Shown: positions 1 through 7,404, counted from the first letter of the stretch. The stretch is DNA of 9,311 nt from Terriglobia bacterium (GCA_030049455.1 JASIKV010000050.1:1-9311); one strand, 5' to 3'. The notes: generated by a model from the sequence alone, not told the origin. Numbers and translations: made by a program.

Positions 1-2955
1 GACGGAGCAGACGACAATCAGGCTTTCTTTTCCGAACAACGTGGACGCACCCGCTCCAGCTATAACGAAAGCGAAGAAGCTGTGCAGGAATTCCAGGTGA
101 ACACCTCGAATTACTCCGCTGAATATGGCAGGTCCGCCGGAGGCGTGGTGAATGTTGTGACCAAGAGCGGCACCAACAACTGGCACGGGGACGCTTCCTG
201 GAAGAACCGCGAAAACAACTGGGCGGCGCGTAATCCCCTGACCACGATTACCGAGCTCTCTTCTTCCGGCGCTGCGGTCGCCTATCCCACCAAACCTCAG
301 GACTATTGGGATATTGAGGCCGGTTCGATCGGCGGGGCGATCGTGAAAGACAAACTTTTCGTGTTCTTTGCCTACGACAATTTCTACCGCAAATTTCCTG
401 GAGACTCGGTGCCGAACACCCCTGCCGCTTTCTATGCTGCGCCGATCTCTCCCGCCACTTTGGCCGGTGCGAATTACGCCTGCACCGCCGCCAACAACAC
501 CAGCCCTGGAGCCATCAAGCCGGTTGCCCCTAATACCACCACGCTCGCCTCGACCAACGCCATCTTTGGGGGGAATTCGAACCTCTATACCGCGACCGTG
601 GGGGCTTGCGCCATCGCCGGCATCGTCGTGGAAGGTACGGCCACCGCGGCGTCTTACGCCACCGGCGTAACGGATTACAATGCCGGCCTGAGCAGTTTTA
701 TTACCAATAACTTGGGGACCACGCCTCGCACGGCTAAGCAGAACATCCTCTTCCCCAAGGTGGATTTCCAGATCAATGAAAAGAATCGTGCTTCCATTGA
801 ATTCAATCGCATGCGCTGGATTTCACCCTATGGGGTTCAGACCCAGGTGGCCAACAATTACAGTGTCGGCAGCGCGATGGGGAATGACAACGTTTCCGAC
901 ACCTGGGGTGTGGCCAAGTTGGACAGCTTTTTTTCTCCCTACATCTCGAACGAGTTCCGCTACCAGGCAGGCATGGACTTTGAGTGGGAATCCGCCCCGC
1001 CCCCCGATCCTTATGAGGTAAATGAGATGTATTCGACAACGGCGGGCTCCACCACCTTTCCTTCCTGGGTCACTTACACCAATCCCACAGGTTATTCCAC
1101 CTACATCAGCAGCACCAGCAGTGGGGTGGCTCTGGGGACGGCATATTACGATTTGCGGTATGACTATCCCAGGGAACTCCGCAACCAAGCCGCTGACACC
1201 ATAACGTGGACGCACAGCAATCACACCCTGAAGTTTGGCGGGGACTTTAGCCACATCAACGATTTGCTCAGCAATATTTACGAGCAGAACGGATCGTTCA
1301 GTTATAGCGGCGGCATCGGGAACCTCCTCGAGGATATCTACGCGCCGGCCGTCGCCGCCTGCAGTAATCACCCCTGCAACTCTTATTACTCAAGTTTTGC
1401 GCAGGGCTTCGGCACGCTCTCGTTCAACATCCCCACGGATGACTTGGCGTTTTTCGTCCAGGATGATTGGAAGGCAATGCCACGCTTGTCTTTATCGATG
1501 GGGTTACGCTGGGAGTACGAGCACCTTCCCGCCGCGTTCTTCCCGAATCCCCTCGTTCCCGCTACGGAGCAGATGCCCAACTATAAGAAGGGCTTTGGCC
1601 CGCGGTTTGGCTTTGCGTGGGACGTGTTTGGCGATGGCAAGACGGCAGTGCGCGGGGGCTTCGGCATCTACTACGGCCGAATCGAGAACGCCACCATCTT
1701 CAGCGTCGAGAGCGAGAGCGGCCTTATCCAGAACGGGGTTTTGACAGGCCAGCCGGCTTACAGCTACAGCAGCGGCTCCAATACCAATGTTGGAGGGACC
1801 CCGCCGAGTTTCAGCGGGCAGGGCATTTTCCCGGAGATTCTAAACACTTTCCCCGGCGCCACGGCGGCCCCGGCGATTTTGTACTTTAATCCGCATTACC
1901 ATAACCCCGAGGTTGACGAAGCGGACTTCTCAATTGAGCGCAACATCGGTTGGAATACCGTTCTCTCCGTAAGCTATATGGGAAGCTTCGGGCACATGCT
2001 GCCGCAGCTTACGGATGACAACCTTGTCCCCGGAACGAACTCCGGGACCGCTGCGGCCCCCAACTGCGCGGGCGCCGGTTCGTCCCTGACATATTTCGTG
2101 CAGGGTGGGGGGCCGCTTTCCGGTCCGACCTTCACCACTCCTTTCTACGCCTGCCGGCCCAACCCGAATTACGCCCAGATGGATGACATCTTTGGCGTGA
2201 GCAGCAATTACAATGCTCTCGTCGTTGAAGTAAAGCACCGTCTGAGCCATTCCCTTCAGTTCGACGCCAATTACACCTGGGCGCACGCCCTGGATGCCAA
2301 CAATAATAACGACACGACGACATTCACGTCCGGCAGCAGCGCCTTTGGCTCCATTGAACCCAACAACATAGGCCAAATGTACGGCAACTCCAACCTGGAT
2401 GTTCCCGAGCGTGTTGTCGTCAGCATGGTTGCCAATTCGCCCTGGCATGCCAAGGGTCCAGTGGGTACGTTTGTTAACGGCTGGGAGATGGCGCCCATCT
2501 TCACTGCGCAAACCAATCTTCCCTGGTCCGCGTATATCAGCGGCACCGGCCCCGGATCCCTTTCCAATGGCGGCTACTACAATGGCGCCTTCGGAGATGA
2601 CAACATCCCGATCCGCAACAACTTCCGGGCAGCCCCGACGGAGGACTTGGATCTCCACATCTCCAAGACCATCCGAATTAAGGAAAAAATCGACTTACAG
2701 TTATTCGCCGAAGCGTTCAACCTCTTCAATCACTATAACGTGCAAGGCGGAACCGGATCGTCCGGCGAAAATGCCGAGGCGTATACGATTTCAACCTCGA
2801 GTTCGGTGGTGGATTCCTCAGGCATCACGGATGCCTGCTCCAAGACCACCCCCTGCCTGAGCAATTACGCACCGTTCAAATCCGTAGAGGCTGTGAACAA
2901 CACCTACGAATACTGGACGCGGCAACTCCAGTTTGGCTTCCGCATCAGCTTCTAG
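1..2955 (+). CDS. TonB-dependent receptor, Oar-like outer-membrane protein (5' end missing)
   Basis: This is the C-terminal 984 residues of a large outer-membrane beta-barrel receptor. The frame is open from base 1, so the GTG at 82 is an internal codon and not the start. Residues 29-63 form the end of the plug domain, with the typical run Q-E-F-Q-V-N then GRSAGGVVNVVTKSGTN. The barrel follows, with family-typical strands such as FFVQDDWK (484-491) and GFGPRFGFAWD (531-541), and a closing QFGFRISF whose final Phe is the usual outer-membrane assembly signal. The signal peptide, any carboxypeptidase-like N-terminal domain, the TonB box and most of the plug lie outside the window. The family imports large or scarce substrates using TonB energy; the substrate here cannot be read from sequence. 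Long Asn/Ser/Thr/Gly-rich loops are present. All eight cysteines fall in four local pairs (161/203, 454/459, 689/718, 946/952). Family assignment is firm, substrate unknown. Confidence 0.93.
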   Translation, partial: DGADDNQAFFSEQRGRTRSSYNESEEAVQEFQVNTSNYSAEYGRSAGGVVNVVTKSGTNNWHGDASWKNRENNWAARNPLTTITELSSSGAAVAYPTKPQDYWDIEAGSIGGAIVKDKLFVFFAYDNFYRKFPGDSVPNTPAAFYAAPISPATLAGANYACTAANNTSPGAIKPVAPNTTTLASTNAIFGGNSNLYTATVGACAIAGIVVEGTATAASYATGVTDYNAGLSSFITNNLGTTPRTAKQNILFPKVDFQINEKNRASIEFNRMRWISPYGVQTQVANNYSVGSAMGNDNVSDTWGVAKLDSFFSPYISNEFRYQAGMDFEWESAPPPDPYEVNEMYSTTAGSTTFPSWVTYTNPTGYSTYISSTSSGVALGTAYYDLRYDYPRELRNQAADTITWTHSNHTLKFGGDFSHINDLLSNIYEQNGSFSYSGGIGNLLEDIYAPAVAACSNHPCNSYYSSFAQGFGTLSFNIPTDDLAFFVQDDWKAMPRLSLSMGLRWEYEHLPAAFFPNPLVPATEQMPNYKKGFGPRFGFAWDVFGDGKTAVRGGFGIYYGRIENATIFSVESESGLIQNGVLTGQPAYSYSSGSNTNVGGTPPSFSGQGIFPEILNTFPGATAAPAILYFNPHYHNPEVDEADFSIERNIGWNTVLSVSYMGSFGHMLPQLTDDNLVPGTNSGTAAAPNCAGAGSSLTYFVQGGGPLSGPTFTTPFYACRPNPNYAQMDDIFGVSSNYNALVVEVKHRLSHSLQFDANYTWAHALDANNNNDTTTFTSGSSAFGSIEPNNIGQMYGNSNLDVPERVVVSMVANSPWHAKGPVGTFVNGWEMAPIFTAQTNLPWSAYISGTGPGSLSNGGYYNGAFGDDNIPIRNNFRAAPTEDLDLHISKTIRIKEKIDLQLFAEAFNLFNHYNVQGGTGSSGENAEAYTISTSSSVVDSSGITDACSKTTPCLSNYAPFKSVEAVNNTYEYWTRQLQFGFRISF

Positions 2956-3008
2956 ATATAGAGGCGCGTCATGCGCCAGGTTTCGCGGGCTTGTAACTTC
3001 CGGTAAGA

Positions 3009-3041
3009 CGCGCGGCGGCTTCGGCCGCCGCGTGCGTTTTT
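3009..3041 (+). terminator. Rho-independent terminator of the TonB-receptor gene
   Basis: A perfect 9-bp G+C stem (3011-3019 with 3024-3032) closes on a TTCG tetraloop. It extends by a G-T wobble and one C-G pair to 3009/3034 and is followed by five T residues at 3037-3041. It lies 53 bases after the receptor stop codon. The T-tract is only on the plus-strand side, so it serves the receptor rather than the convergent NmrA-like gene. Confidence 0.88.
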
Positions 3042-3056
3042 GGATGACTAACTGAA

Positions 3057-3959
3057 TCAAGCTCCTGCAGCTTTTCCCAGGAACCGCGGCACAAACTGTT
3101 CGGCGACAAACTCCTCAATGGAAGTCGAAGTGGTATTCAGGACGGAGCGGGGCTCAAGCGCAGCCATGTAGCCGGAATTCAGCGCTTCAGACATCTCCAG
3201 CAGCAGGTCCGCCATGTTGGGGGACATGCCCATCTGAACCAGCGCAGGCTTCAGTTGTTCGGGGGAAAGCTGGGCATAACCGAGGTCCGGCTTGTTAATG
3301 GCATTCCCGATGATGGCCGCCGCGGCCACGTAAGTCAGGTCCCGCTGACCGAGCAATTCCCTCGCTTGTTTACCCTTGAAATCGAGCTTGCGAAGAGCAT
3401 CCGCGGCCGCCGCGCCGATGTCGCGTGTGGCGATCATGGCCAAGTTCAAGTCGCCGCGCAAGGGCCCGCCCACCACTCCGAAGTTCTTGATGACTCCAAC
3501 CTGGGGCAGAAGGTTCTCCATGAAATACCCGGCGCGCAAGTAGACGGCCTTAAGTTTGACAATGCCGTTCAGTCTGTTCTCGAAGTTATGCAAGCCCACC
3601 ACGGGCCCGGTTCTGTCCGGTTTGTCGGCGCCGACGCTGCTCAGAAGAACCGCATACTCCACCTGCGCCTTTTGAACCGCCGACGACAATGCGTCGCTCA
3701 CGCGCTCTTGATATTCCCGCACGTTGGCATGGCTGACGTTGGGGGGAATCATCAGGTAAACCGCCTGCGAGCCTTGAAAGGCGCGCGTGAGCGCTGCGGC
3801 GTCCGTAACGTCGGCCACAAAGCCCTCCGCGCCTTGTTGAATCAGGGTGTCCAGGCGATGGGCGTCACGCCCGATTACTCGGACCTTCTCCTTGTGCGCC
3901 AGCAGTGTTCCCGCCACCACCCTACCCGTATTTCCACTTGCGCCGATGATCGCGTACAT
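3057..3959 (-). CDS. NmrA-like NAD(P)-binding oxidoreductase/regulator (atypical SDR)
   Basis: The 300-residue protein is a complete Rossmann-fold protein of the NmrA/atypical short-chain dehydrogenase group. The N-terminus MYAIIGASGNTGR carries the GxxGxxG dinucleotide loop (G6, G9, G12). Arg31 after the second strand suggests a preference for NADP(H), and D50-V-T-D53 matches the adenine-binding position. Segments typical of the family are LLSSVGAD (105-112) and LRAGYFMENL (141-150). Members include quinone reductases of the QOR2/YtfG kind and redox-sensing regulators; which applies here cannot be told. It is probably cytosolic, with no signal peptide or membrane segment. The ATG is supported by a purine-rich GAGGGAGGG just upstream on the minus strand (about 3966-3975). 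It is convergent with the receptor gene and divergent from rnr, so it is probably transcribed alone. I found no convincing promoter hexamers for it. Confidence 0.9.
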   Translation of the reverse strand: MYAIIGASGNTGRVVAGTLLAHKEKVRVIGRDAHRLDTLIQQGAEGFVADVTDAAALTRAFQGSQAVYLMIPPNVSHANVREYQERVSDALSSAVQKAQVEYAVLLSSVGADKPDRTGPVVGLHNFENRLNGIVKLKAVYLRAGYFMENLLPQVGVIKNFGVVGGPLRGDLNLAMIATRDIGAAAADALRKLDFKGKQARELLGQRDLTYVAAAAIIGNAINKPDLGYAQLSPEQLKPALVQMGMSPNMADLLLEMSEALNSGYMAALEPRSVLNTTSTSIEEFVAEQFVPRFLGKAAGA

Positions 3960-4052
3960 GGTTGTCCCTCCCTCGGAAGCTGAATGAGTACAATTGGATT
4001 AGATGTCCGCAATTGCCTGCGGGTTCCCCGTCAAGTTCTGGTAATCATGCAA

Positions 4053-4091
4053 TTCCGGCCAGGCTGGCCTTCCTCATGAAGGCTCCCGGAA
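4053..4091. repeat. Nested inverted repeat in the NmrA-like/rnr divergent intergenic region
   Basis: In the 200-base gap between the two divergent genes, TTCCGG (4053-4058) pairs with CCGGAA (4086-4091). Inside it GCCTTC (4067-4072) pairs with GAAGGC (4078-4083) around a 5-base loop. An overlapping alternative stem, GGCCA (4057-4061) with TGGCC (4065-4069), would compete with it. It could be an operator or a folded leader of rnr. A TATATT at 4125-4130 might be an rnr -10 element, but no fitting -35 is visible. There is no T-tract, so it is not a terminator. The structure is visible; any function is inference. Confidence 0.4.
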
Positions 4092-4159
4092 CAATTCCTG
4101 TCTCACCACGGCCTGCTTTCGGTCTATATTGGTCGGGTGCATTGAGATTGTAGATCACC

Positions 4160-6730
4160 ATGCGTGAATTTCCATCCCCACAGGAGATCCTCCAGACCTT
4201 CCAGCGCGCACCGGGCAGGATGTTCCGGCTGCGCGAGTTGGTGGTGGAACTCGGCTTGCGGTCAAGCCAAGCGCGCGACCTGAAGGCCGCGCTGAAATCT
4301 CTCTCCCGCCAGCATCGTATTGTCTATATGAAGAAGAACCATTTCGCGCTCGCCCGGCAGGCAGGCGAGCATTCCCTGCCGCCGGAAGATGCGGACCGAA
4401 ACCTCCAAGGCTCGATTCCAGCACGCCCGCAGCCGCGCGGCGCAAACATCGTCACCGGCCGGCTGATTGGCCACCGCGACGGCTACGGATTTGTGGTGCC
4501 CGATGCTCCTTTGGCCGGCGCGGACCAGGACATTTTCATCCCCGCGGGCGGAATGAGCTCCGCCATGAATGGCGATCGCGTTGAGGTGCAGGTCCTTCGC
4601 GCCAAGCCCGACGGGCGCCGCGAGGGCCGCATCCTGCATGTTGCTAATCGCGCGCAGAAGACCGTGGTGGGGCAGTTCCATTGCGGCCAGCGTTACAACT
4701 TCGTCCTGCCCTTCGACCACCGAATCCCGTTTGAAATTGTGATCCCGCGCGGCGAAGAATGGCCCGGGGATTCTGGGCAATTGAACGCCTCGGAGGCGGA
4801 AACTCCACGCACCCGCGACCGTCAATTCGGCGGAGAGTCGGAGGGGCGCTCAAAGGAGCAGAAGGTCATTGCGCGGCGCTCAGCACAAGACCTGAACGGA
4901 CTGGTGGTGGACGTCGAGATCACCTCATATCCGCGTCAAGCCGCTTTGCCCCGCGGCCGCGTGATCGAAATTCTTGGCCGGCGCGAAGACTTCGGCGTGG
5001 ACGTGGAAATCATCATCCGCAAATTCCACTTGCCACACCGCTTCCCTGCGCAGGTGCTGGCGGAGGGCGAAGCCGCGCCGCAGTTTATTCCCGAGCGTGA
5101 CCGCCATGGCCGCCGCGATTTCCGCGGTTTGCCCATCGTGACCATCGACGGCGAAACGGCCAAGGATTTTGACGATGCCGTGCTGGTGGAGCGCCGGGCC
5201 GGCGGCAATTATCTACTTCACGTCCACATCGCCGACGTCGCGCATTACGTTCGGCCCGGCACGGAACTCGACCGCGAAGCGCGCTTGCGCGGCACATCGG
5301 TTTATTTTCCCGACCGTGCCATACCCATGCTGCCGCTTGAGCTTTCCAACGGAATTTGCAGCCTGAATCCGCACGTCGACCGCCTGGTGATGTCGGCGCA
5401 GATGGAAATTGACCCGCAAGGTCGAGTCGTCGCCTACGAACTCGTACCCGGCATTATCCGCAGCGCCGAGCGCATGACCTACACCGCCGTGCGCGACATT
5501 CTGGCCGGCGAACCCGCCGCCTGCCGGCGCTATGAAGCGATGATTCCGAATTTCAAGCTGATGGAGGAGCTCGCCCGCATTCTCATTCAGCGGCGCGAAC
5601 AGCGCGGGTCCATCGATTTTGATCTTCCCGAAGCCAACATCGAATTCGACGAGCAAGGCCGCATGGTGGGCATCACCCGCTCGGAGCGGAATTTCGCCCA
5701 TCGCCTGATTGAGGAATTCATGCTCGCCGCCAACGAAACCGTGGCGGGCTGGCTTGAGCGACATGGCATCCCTTCGCTTTACCGCGTCCACGAAAAGCCC
5801 GAAGCGAAAAAGGTACTGGAGTTTGAAGAGCTCGCTGCTACGTTTGGTTACTCGCTGGGGGTGGAATTGCCCGCTGCCCGGCGCTTCCGTCCCGGCAAGC
5901 GCGATGAGCGGGACCGCCACCCGCGATTTCACGAGCGCGTGGAGGCAAAGGACCTGGAAATCAGTCCCCGGCATTATCAACGGTTGACCGAGCGCCTGGA
6001 AGGGAAGCCGGAGGAGCGCATTCTCTCTTACCTGATGTTGCGCTCGCTCAAGCAGGCGCGCTACTCGGAGGAAAACGCCGGTCACTTTGCGCTCGCCGCA
6101 CCCACCTATACCCATTTCACCTCGCCCATACGGCGTTATCCCGATTTGATTGTCCACAGAATCCTTAAGGCCGCGCTGGGGCAGGAAGGCGGCGGCGCGC
6201 GGGTAATTGAAGATGACCGCCACCAATCCGCACCGAAGGCGGCAACGCATGTAGGATCTCGAAACCGACAGGGTGCGGCGCCGGGTGGCCGGCCGGCGGC
6301 CGCGCAGCTTGTCCCCAGCCCCGGAAGCGGCGGTCAAGCTCTCCCCGGCGGTGCATTTGTGCTTCCTCAGGAACTCCACGCACTGGGCCTGTCAACATCG
6401 GAGTCGGAGCGCCGCGCCGCAGACGCCGAGCGCGAGCTGATCGAGTGGAAGAAGGTCGCTTTCATGGCGCAGCACGTCGGTGATGAATTCGAGGCGCTCA
6501 TCATCAGTTTGATCAAGTTCGGTTTTTTCGTGGAGCTGACCGACCTGTTTGTCGAGGGCTTCGTGCCGCTCTCCACGCTCGGCGATGATGAATACGTATA
6601 CCGCGAGCGCCAGCGCGCCATCATCGGACGTTACACGCACCGGGAATTCCACCTGGGGGAACGCGTGCGCGTTCGGCTGGATCGCATCGATCAGGCAGGA
6701 AACAAACTGGAATTCTCGGTCGTTCGGTGA
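4160..6730 (+). CDS. rnr: Ribonuclease R (RNase II/RNB family 3'-5' exoribonuclease)
   Basis: The 856-residue protein degrades structured RNA from the 3' end to nucleoside monophosphates and takes part in mRNA decay and rRNA/tRNA quality control in the cytosol. Domain order: winged-helix N-terminus (about 8-70), first cold-shock domain (about 95-155, with GYGFVVPD), second cold-shock domain (about 165-260), RNB catalytic domain (about 320-765) and S1 domain (about 773-856, with FGFFVEL). The active-site acidic cluster is intact in IDGETAKDFDDA (329-340): D330, D336, D338, D339. The motif TSPIRRYPDL (654-663) is also conserved. Two extra low-complexity segments stand out, at about 200-244 in the second cold-shock domain and about 676-738 in the RNB domain. 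The protein ends right after S1 with no Lys-rich tail like that of the E. coli enzyme. The ATG at 4160 fits the start of the winged helix, but its ribosome binding site is weak (GAG at 4144-4146). Both neighbours are on the minus strand, so it is monocistronic. Confidence 0.96.
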   Translation: MREFPSPQEILQTFQRAPGRMFRLRELVVELGLRSSQARDLKAALKSLSRQHRIVYMKKNHFALARQAGEHSLPPEDADRNLQGSIPARPQPRGANIVTGRLIGHRDGYGFVVPDAPLAGADQDIFIPAGGMSSAMNGDRVEVQVLRAKPDGRREGRILHVANRAQKTVVGQFHCGQRYNFVLPFDHRIPFEIVIPRGEEWPGDSGQLNASEAETPRTRDRQFGGESEGRSKEQKVIARRSAQDLNGLVVDVEITSYPRQAALPRGRVIEILGRREDFGVDVEIIIRKFHLPHRFPAQVLAEGEAAPQFIPERDRHGRRDFRGLPIVTIDGETAKDFDDAVLVERRAGGNYLLHVHIADVAHYVRPGTELDREARLRGTSVYFPDRAIPMLPLELSNGICSLNPHVDRLVMSAQMEIDPQGRVVAYELVPGIIRSAERMTYTAVRDILAGEPAACRRYEAMIPNFKLMEELARILIQRREQRGSIDFDLPEANIEFDEQGRMVGITRSERNFAHRLIEEFMLAANETVAGWLERHGIPSLYRVHEKPEAKKVLEFEELAATFGYSLGVELPAARRFRPGKRDERDRHPRFHERVEAKDLEISPRHYQRLTERLEGKPEERILSYLMLRSLKQARYSEENAGHFALAAPTYTHFTSPIRRYPDLIVHRILKAALGQEGGGARVIEDDRHQSAPKAATHVGSRNRQGAAPGGRPAAAQLVPSPGSGGQALPGGAFVLPQELHALGLSTSESERRAADAERELIEWKKVAFMAQHVGDEFEALIISLIKFGFFVELTDLFVEGFVPLSTLGDDEYVYRERQRAIIGRYTHREFHLGERVRVRLDRIDQAGNKLEFSVVR
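6185..6373 (+). other. Low-complexity in-frame insert within the rnr RNB domain
   Basis: This stretch encodes about 63 residues (676-738 of RNase R) rich in Gly, Pro, Ala, Arg and Gln. It lies between the conserved HRILKAAL strand/helix and the conserved SERRAADAERE helix. It has no similarity I recognise to RNase R of other phyla, and is longer than the linker I recall at this place in the E. coli enzyme. Its DNA is very G+C-rich, with short palindromes such as GGCCGGCC. It may be a surface loop or an old repeat captured in frame. Boundaries are approximate. Confidence 0.5.
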
Positions 6731-6743
6731 GGATGCATGGACC

Positions 6744-6775
6744 TGTCCCTCGTCCCTTGATAATTGCCAGGGACA
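6744..6775. terminator. Possible hairpin between convergent rnr and membrane-protein genes
   Basis: TGTCCCT (6744-6750) is the exact reverse complement of AGGGACA (6769-6775), giving a 7-bp stem with an 18-base loop. It lies between the rnr stop codon at 6730 and the end of the minus-strand gene at 6802, where a shared terminator would be expected. The long loop and the lack of a T-tract on either side make this a weak call. Confidence 0.25.
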
Positions 6776-6801
6776 AATGACCAATGACAGAGGACATTCT
6801 C

Positions 6802-7230
6802 TCAAGCCTCTTTATAGATCCACGCCGAAACAAACGTCGCCAGGATCGATCCGACCCAAAGGTCAAGCATCCACCAGAGGGGGATTGTGCGGCTGAAGGG
6901 CGCCCAGGTAGCGAGCGAGAGGCTGATGGGAAATCCGCTCATGAAACCCAGGAGAAATCCCACCCGCAGTGCGGTGACCGGGCCGGGTCCGAAAGCATTG
7001 CGAACGGAAACATAGGCCCAGGTCAGGATATAGGTCAGAACGAAAAGGAGAATAAACCAATAGGGAAGGAAAAGGGGATAGCGCGGGGTGACAAGAAAAA
7101 ATCCCGCCTTCTGGGCGGTCGCGTATTGAGGTTTAAGGATTACCATGTTAATGACCGTGCTCCAGATGCCCCAGACGATTCCGCCCGCGACTGTTCCCAG
7201 GGCGACGCGACGCAAACTGATTGAAGCCAT
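6802..7230 (-). CDS. Small four-helix integral membrane protein of unknown function
   Basis: The 142-residue protein has four hydrophobic segments at about 10-32, 53-76, 85-109 and 116-138, joined by short loops. It is therefore very likely an inner-membrane protein with both ends on the same side. It has no cleavable signal peptide and no catalytic motif that I recognise. Helix 1 contains a Gly/Trp-rich run (GTVAGGIVWGIW, 12-23). The last loop and helix read WAPFSRTIPLWWMLDLW (109-125). The only charged residue inside a helix is Asp123, so a transporter or enzyme role is not indicated. The start is well supported: a strong GGAGGTGG lies a few bases before the ATG on the minus strand (about 7234-7241), and a promoter lies at 7271-7299. 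The open frame on the opposite strand is polar and lacks such signals, so I prefer this strand. It is convergent with rnr and divergent from thiI. Confidence 0.8.
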   Translation of the reverse strand: MASISLRRVALGTVAGGIVWGIWSTVINMVILKPQYATAQKAGFFLVTPRYPLFLPYWFILLFVLTYILTWAYVSVRNAFGPGPVTALRVGFLLGFMSGFPISLSLATWAPFSRTIPLWWMLDLWVGSILATFVSAWIYKEA

Positions 7231-7270
7231 GGACCACCTCCAAGGGGAGTACGATTACCGCTTGTTGCGA

Positions 7271-7299
7271 ATCCTACCGGGGCGATAAGCAGGAGTCAA
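7271..7299 (-). promoter_or_regulatory. Sigma-70-type promoter for the small membrane-protein gene
   Basis: On the minus strand TTGACT (7294-7299) is followed, after exactly 17 bases, by TAGGAT (7271-7276). That is 5/6 and 4/6 matches to the housekeeping consensus. Transcription would start near 7264 and give a leader of about 33 bases carrying the strong ribosome binding site. Confidence 0.6.
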
Positions 7300-7309
7300 G
7301 CGGCGCTTT

Positions 7310-7370
7310 GTTGTAGCGCGGCTGTCCTCAGCCGCGCTCCGTTCGCGGGTGTGGACACCCGCGCTACAAC
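7310..7370. repeat. Composite palindromic repeat with two hairpins inside a 12-bp inverted repeat
   Basis: The 61-bp element begins with GTTGTAGCGCGG (7310-7321) and ends with its exact reverse complement (7359-7370). Within it are two hairpins. One is a 10-bp stem, AGCGCGGCTG (7315-7324) with CAGCCGCGCT (7329-7338), around a TCCT loop. The other is CGCGGGTG (7344-7351) with CACCCGCG (7356-7363), around a tight 4-base loop. The two hairpins have different stem sequences in the same layout. From memory, similar 'TGTAGCGCGG...' palindromes recur between genes in Acidobacteria and other soil bacteria, which would make this a REP-like dispersed repeat. It does not look protein-coding. Confidence 0.75.
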
Positions 7371-7371
7371 G

Positions 7372-7404
7372 TTGGAACGGCCGTGGCGCGACGCCAAATT
7401 CCAA
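7372..7404. repeat. Nested inverted repeat next to the palindromic element
   Basis: TTGGAA (7372-7377) pairs with TTCCAA (7399-7404), and inside it TGGCG (7384-7388) pairs with CGCCA (7392-7396) around a 3-base loop. It starts two bases after the 61-bp palindrome and may be part of the same repeat unit or a remnant of a second one. It lies about 100 bases before the thiI start codon. Confidence 0.4.

Noticed and set aside
1930..2658. 242-residue minus-strand open frame inside the TonB receptor gene
   Set aside because: The plus strand is clearly receptor barrel throughout. The antisense product has no recognisable motif and no good start signals.
3255..3983. 242-residue plus-strand open frame opposite the NmrA-like gene
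   Set aside because: The minus-strand gene has an unmistakable Rossmann motif and family segments; the opposite frame has none.
4001..4060. Possible minus-strand promoter for the NmrA-like gene (TTGACG followed by TAATCC or TCTAAT)
   Set aside because: The -35-like hexamer is 25-27 bases from the nearest -10-like sequence, too far for a sigma-70 promoter.
5213..6379. 388-residue open frame on the minus strand inside rnr
   Set aside because: It lies opposite highly conserved RNase R sequence, including the catalytic aspartates. Its translation is Arg/Gly/Ala-rich with no recognisable domain, as expected for an antisense shadow in G+C-rich DNA.
6738..6800. Possible dispersed repeat in the gap after rnr
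   Set aside because: Apart from the 7-bp inverted repeat, there is only the short near-duplication ACAAATGACC/CCAATGACA, too little to call a repeat family.
6784..7224. 146-residue plus-strand open frame opposite the small membrane protein
   Set aside because: The product is almost wholly charged and polar with no family resemblance. The minus-strand frame has four clear membrane helices, a strong ribosome binding site and a promoter.
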